This document shows, in pieces, positions 59,250 to 64,000 of a DNA stretch of 64,000 nt (position 1 is its first letter; each line of letters starts with the position of its first letter). The DNA comes from Haematobia irritans (taxonomy: Eukaryota > Arthropoda > Insecta > Diptera > Muscidae). The DNA lies in the NCBI RefSeq assembly GCF_050003625.1, contig NC_134398.1:67216891-67280890 (forward strand), read 5' to 3'. The position numbers and the translations under genes are program-made. The notes beneath the pieces were generated by a model. The model made no database searches and was not told the DNA's origin. It saw only the letters and a list, made by a program, of their open reading frames with translations.

Positions 59250-60915
59250 AATGCTAATATTGGTTATCTTCGGTCTACATGGAACATGATAGTGAGATGC
59301 TTCCATGTGCCGTTAACACCTTAGTTGAGGAGTCATTGAAAACAAAGACAAAACTCATTATGGGATGCGACGCAGATGCACATCATAGTACATGGGGAAG
59401 TGGTGACATTAATACAAGAGGAGAGTCACTCTAAGAGTTTATTTTGCGTACTAATTGGGTAGTTTGCAATAAGGGAGATGCCCCAACCATGTTCTGACGG
59501 TGCCAGAGCGGTTCAGCGGTCATTTCCTTTCGAGGAAATTGTATCGGAATCTAGAATAAAATGGGCGTTAAGAAGCTTTGGACAATTCAAATCCCCCGGA
59601 CCTGATGGAATTACTCCGGCGGAGTTACAAGCAGTGACAGACAGAATTATCGCCTGTCGCCGATATATACATGATCAGACAATGAAGCCGCCGAGTCGCG
59701 CCGCCAATTTTAGCCGCCGCAGTTCAGTTTTTGCGAGTCGACTCCGTCGCTGAATATGTCGACTCATCTCGACTCAAACTCAAAAATATTTATTTAAATC
59801 AGACAAATTTATTAATAATTGTTGTATTTTTTGCCAAAATTTTGAACTTTCCACCCACAATTGATCAGTATCAAATTGCTTTAATAATTTTGCAAAAACT
59901 TAGATCCGAAAATTTGAATGAAATGTAAATTGGATTGTAAGTTTGGTTGTACAATTAATCTCACTACCATTTGGATGACATCAGTCGGCGCCGACAAAAA
60001 TAGGTCGGCTTCATTCTCTGTACAGGATGTATCAACTTAGCATTTATTCCAGGAAAGTGGAGGGAAACAAAAGTCGTTTTCATATCTAAAGCGAGAAAAG
60101 CCTCTCACTCGAGTGCGAAGGATTTCCGACCAATCAGCTTATCCTCATTCCTACTTAAGACTCTGGAGAGGATGATAGATATTTATCTTAGAACTACCGA
60201 CGATTCAAGTTTGCGCTCGAAACGACAGCATGCATACTCGAAGGGCAGGCCTACTGAGACCGCATTGCATGAACAATTCAGCTTTATTGAAAGCTCACTA
60301 TCTGTCAATGAATACACAATCTCGGCGTTTCTAGACATCGAGAGGGCATTCAATGACGTCCAGCCGAGTTCGATATTAAATGGACTGACAACTCTGAATG
60401 TTGATCCAGGTATACTTAGACTGTTAAACGAACTTTTAATGAAGAGACATATTTCAGCCATACTAGGACCAGAAAACATACAAAGGTTTGTGAACAGTGG
60501 CACACCACAAGGAGGAGTTCTATCACCTCTTCTTTGGAATGTTGCTATAAACAACCTTTTGGTTTCCTTAGAAAAAGATAGGATAAAAGTGGTGACATAC
60601 GCAGATGATGTGACGCTAGCAGTCAGGGTAAAATTCCCATCCACAATGAGAGATATTATACAGAGAGCCCTCCGGATGACTGAGAAATGGGCGAAAGAGA
60701 ATGGTGTTGGGGTAAATCCTGCAAAGACAGAACTAGTCATGTACTGCAAAGATCGCAAAACTCCCACGGTTAAGCCCTTATACTTAGGGAGTATTGAAAC
60801 TCCCTTTGGCGACTGTGCAAAATACCTTGGCGTTATTTTGGACAGGAAGCTGAACATTATGTTAAGCTTAATATTGAAGAAAAGGCGAGAAAAGCCACGG
60901 TAGCATTGTACTCTT
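59250..60915 (+). pseudogene. LINE ORF2 fragment: endonuclease scrap and reverse transcriptase
   Basis: From the left: an APE-type endonuclease end (GCDADAHHSTWGSGDINTRG, near 59363-59425) with a stop after GESL; an internal deletion near 59480; then IKWALRSFGQFKSPGPDGIT (about 59547-59610), the start of the reverse transcriptase. G (59676-60020) breaks it. The frame resumes near 60040 with WRETKVVFISK and FRPISLSSFLLKTLE. The catalytic core is complete: FLDIERAF at 60328, SGTPQGGVLSPLLWN at about 60499, YADD at 60598-60609 and YLGVILDRKLN at about 60820. A frameshift near 60855-60870 ends the open frame at 60903; the true frame continues LNIEEKARKATVALY. No RNase H or 3' tail is present. The Met used at 60172 is internal. 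This is the same family as 41396-41600 and probably as the RNase H LINE at 19827, though the two do not overlap. Confidence 0.92.
59676..60020. mobile_element. Element G, hAT-like MITE inside LINE
   Basis: 345 bp with ends CAGACAATGAAGCC and GGCTTCATTCTCTG. The flanks TACATGAT and TACAGGAT (59668-59675, 60021-60028) agree at 7 of 8 positions. It is about 110 bp shorter than the copy at 36966 because of an internal deletion in its right half. Confidence 0.88.
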
Positions 60916-61240
60916 ACAAAGCAAAAAAGCGTTTAAAATTAGGAAATGTTTTTCAACACTATATTTTAAAGAATTTTGAAACATAGCATAATTTCTACTT
61001 TGATATTTTGGAGATATAACTTGTCGTTAATATAATTTTAAAGGACTCTGATAGCAAATCAAGAAAAATGCTGAAAAAAATCTAAAAAAATATACTTTGT
61101 TTCCTAGAATCAAGTACACAAGACTTAAGTTTAACAGAGAATTTAGTTTTAAATTTGTCCTTACTTCAATTCTCCGTTTCTTTGGCTCGGAATCAGGAAC
61201 TCGGTTTAAAAGAGGCATGTGCCATGTTTGCAATATCCTA

Positions 61241-61959
61241 CACTAAAACAAAAAAAACAAATTCCTTAATAATGTTGACATTGATGCCCAGCCAAATGCG
61301 TGGCTTCTTGAAAATAAAGACATTTTTAGGAAGCTCTCTAGCTCTAGGCTCTAGAAAATTTAAATTAGGATACAGACTTCACTTATCGAATTTTTAGTTT
61401 CTTTTGGCATACAATACAAAAGTATTCAGTATTATTATCTAAATATTAACATATATTGCATAGTAAAAAATGTATTTATTAGTTCAAAAAAAAAAAAAAA
61501 ACTTCAAGCCAAAGATGGAAAATCCTCATAATAAGTCTTAGCCTGTATTTGAAGATTTTTCATGATTCAATATTTCAGTTAATGTAATGAATATTTCTTT
61601 ACGTCAATTTTTTTTTTTCTTTAATCAAAGAAAAATTTGCATTATTTCGAAGACATTTGACTGTAACTATGAACTTTCTTTTAAATAAATTTTCTTTGTT
61701 TTAATACCAATATACCCAAAATAAGTGTTATTTGTAGATTTTTTTATCTGTAATCCAAAGACTCAATATCTCAATTAATTTAAGGATTATTTAAGTCAAA
61801 ATTGTTAAAGAAAAGTTGCCTTACTTCAAAGATATGTGAGGGACACAAACTTGAGCAATTCGTGTCGTCAAATTTTATTAAAGCAACGATTATTAATGAT
61901 TGCGTGTCCTAAAATGTAAATTGCATAATCCTTCATATTAGGTCAATATTTTTCCAGTG
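61241..61959 (+). mobile_element. Element B, diverged full copy
   Basis: 719 bp from CACTAAAACAAAAAAAAC to TTTTTCCAGTG, with TA flanks (61239-61240, 61960-61961). The B order is kept (GATGCCCAGCCAAATGCG, GGATACAGACTTC, AAGCCAAAGATGG). Confidence 0.82.
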
Positions 61960-61961
61960 TA

Positions 61962-64000
61962 TGATCGGATTGGAAGACGGACAAACCATTAACTGTTATT
62001 AAAATTACGTAAAAGAAGAAAAAAAAATTACATAATTTGAAGACTCTTGTCTCGTCGTGAATTTAGTCAATTGAAAAAGTTATAAAGCTCTTAAGGTAGA
62101 CTTGTGTAAATTTTCATAGTTTAGTTTAGTACTATATTTATTATTAGTTTATTATTTTAAATGATATCAAATAACAAACGGATATGATATCAAATACTTT
62201 AAATCATAAATTGATAGAAAATATTCATGAGTTATAAATCGATTGCAATAATGCAATTTTTTACTGATTTCTAAACTCATCCATGTCGAATCTACTCATG
62301 TGTCATTGCAAGGTTTATTGGGTATACGCCATAAGGTAGATACTTAGAGCAAGTCATGCAAAATATCGACTTACCTAACTCGTGGAAAGCGTAACATTTG
62401 TGTTTCTAAATGACAGTTAAATGACATTTTGAAATGCTATTTGCATAGCATTTTCAAACGCTTAAAAAGTACATTTAGTCGGTCTTGTCTGTCTTCCCCC
62501 CACTACCACCCACAACCACCCAAATTCAATGGAAATAAAAGCAGACAGTAATGTATAACCACCATCTCAATTCCAAATCATCACCAAGGATTCACAGCCA
62601 TCGCAGACAGACAAAAAAAGGTAATTTGGTTTATGAAATCATAACCTCTTTAGATTTGCACAAAACGTAATAAATTTTCGCTTAACGGTTTGTTAGTCTT
62701 CGCCAAGGCAATACCAAGGGTTTGTTTTATTGCAGCAACCAAAAAAAAAAAAAAACACCAAACACCTCTTGGCACTCTTCGAAACTAAGAAAACGAAAAG
62801 AGAAATTTCAAAGATGAAGGCAAGCATATATTAACCACAAGAGGTTGGGAGATACCGAGAGAGAGAGAGAGGTTGTTGGAGAAAGAAGAAAAGGTTCCCT
62901 GTTCGTTGCTGTCTGCATTTTTATCCTCATAAATATGTATTACAGGATAATCATAAAAAGCGGAAATTGTGTTTTGTCTGGTTTGCTTCGTAATACAAAT
63001 AAATTTGTTATTTAAGGAAACGATGGGGCTGTCGATGTTTTTGTTATTGTTGTTGTTGGTGCTCTTATTATTGTCATGGAATCCTTTGCGCGTTCCACAA
63101 GTCTTCATTTTCATTCCCATAAAGTCCGTCCATTTGAATCCTTAAGAAGTTCTAGTGTGGGAGTTACGAGTACATTTTTGCTACTGCCAGCTAAGCCGCT
63201 TTGCAGCTTTGTGCAATAAAGATAGAAATCATATTAAAAAATGGCTAAGAGGAAATTGTTAAGTATGTAATAAATAAAAGTATTAAATCTGTTAGCAATA
63301 GTACAAGGTCTTCAGATGGAGATACAAATTTAGAGATATTAAACACCAGCAGTAGTGGTGATTTCTTGACTGTTAAGGTACTAGTTAAAAAAATACAAAA
63401 TTTTAGAGAAATCTTCATTTGAATTTAGTCTCATATTAATATTAGGAAAGTTGTCAAGCGCACAATCTATGTAATAGTTTCAGAATTCTTTGTGTATTTG
63501 TAAAATTTCAATCTCCAAATTTGACTTTCGGAGCATCTTGGAGGAGTCAATTTTACCCGATCCGTTTGATATTTGGTACGTGCTCTCACACTGGTAGAAA
63601 AAAGCTTCGTAATATTAACAAACCGGGTTCGTTGGTTACAATCAATATTTTTAAAAATAATATATACTTGATTTCTACTTCTTTGAATTAATATCGAAAA
63701 ATTTAAATATTTAAATGAACTAATGATCTTTGTCCATGAAAGATAAAAGATTTCATTTTTCGTATTTTCAAAAACATTTGAACCTATACCTCTGGAATAA
63801 GGACTCCAGAGTACGCTAAGTCAACTTAGCATTTTTTGATGGAGTTCGTTGTTTTTTATTCAGATTGATGTGAATTGCATCCTGTCAAAATTTCGAATTT
63901 ATTGGACACTTCTATCACAAGTTATGGTATTATTATGATAATGACCAGGCTTCATTATTATAACGAAAAGGTTTCATAAGTATAATTAATTATAGGTTTC
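61962..64000. other. Mostly unassigned DNA
   Basis: No gene is supported. There is a short GAGAGA run at about 62857-62871 and poly-A patches. A Helentron E scrap ('tttgactttcggagcatctt') lies at about 63515-63590. After 63590 a CACTGGTAGAAAAAAGC end with ATATTAAC words may be the start of another MITE running off the window. Confidence 0.4.

Larger units (their letters stand above)
58120..61235 (+). mobile_element. Element A shattered by SINE, B and a LINE fragment
   Basis: A text appears in order in four pieces: 58120-58145 (GTGAAAAAATACCATTATG), 58470-58549 ('cttttcaatgaagtcgtttt'), 59209-59250 (AAGTGATTCGACTTATAATG) and 60914 onward (TTTTTCAACACTATATTTT to TTTGGCTCGGAATCA). About 170 bp of A are missing across the LINE segment and about 30 bp across the SINE. 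Confidence 0.75.

Noticed and set aside
60183..60857. A 224-codon minus-strand open frame
   Set aside because: It is antisense to the LINE reverse transcriptase, whose catalytic motifs are clear on the plus strand.

Overview
The window is AT-rich eukaryotic DNA from a higher fly. I found no intact host gene, rRNA or true tRNA gene. Two mariner copies (1791-3512 and 6068-7356) have the ends, untranslated leader and DD34D transposase of Himar1, first described in the horn fly Haematobia irritans. Together with INE-1/Helentron-like repeats and a tRNA-derived SINE, this suggests a muscid or other calyptrate fly, probably Haematobia or a close relative. The species is an inference, because mariners move between species. 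All calls come from reading the sequence by eye; no search was run.

Almost everything recognisable is mobile DNA, much of it nested. (1) Families of small TIR elements begin CAC and end GTG; I label them A, B, C, J and K. They have no coding capacity and are flanked by 2-bp direct repeats (TA, CA or TG). (2) INE-1-like Helentron repeats, labelled D, D2, E and F, begin near TATACCC, end in CTTGTTTT and carry a short hairpin near that end. (3) hAT-type elements have 8-9 bp target duplications: L (BED-like finger exon), H (C-terminal dimerisation domain of a transposase), and the non-coding G and I. (4) A tRNA-headed SINE with a CCTAA tail occurs five times plus a fragment. (5) There are pieces of two kinds of non-LTR retrotransposon; one encodes RNase H and shares its 3' tail with the SINE.

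Layout. 1-9.8 kb: TA microsatellite, both mariner copies, one Helentron (E). 9.8-16.4 kb: I, B, A and B copies, first SINE. 16.4-21.6 kb: SINE at the tip of a D Helentron, then an E Helentron carrying a 5'-truncated RNase H LINE. 21.6-29.9 kb: LINE fragment, C element, a degenerate repeat array, hAT element L. 29.9-42.3 kb: multi-level nests of B, D2, C, J, SINE and G. 42.3-47.8 kb: short B, SINE, K. 47.8-51.2 kb: B containing D containing F. 53.5-57.6 kb: D containing hAT H containing F and I. 58.1-62 kb: A broken by SINE, B and a LINE fragment that itself holds G. 62-64 kb: mostly unassigned.

The genes do not form a pathway. Every recognised reading frame belongs to a transposon and is broken by frameshift, stop, deletion or insertion. 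The main value is the insertion record: many target duplications and some empty sites can be read directly, giving relative ages of the families.
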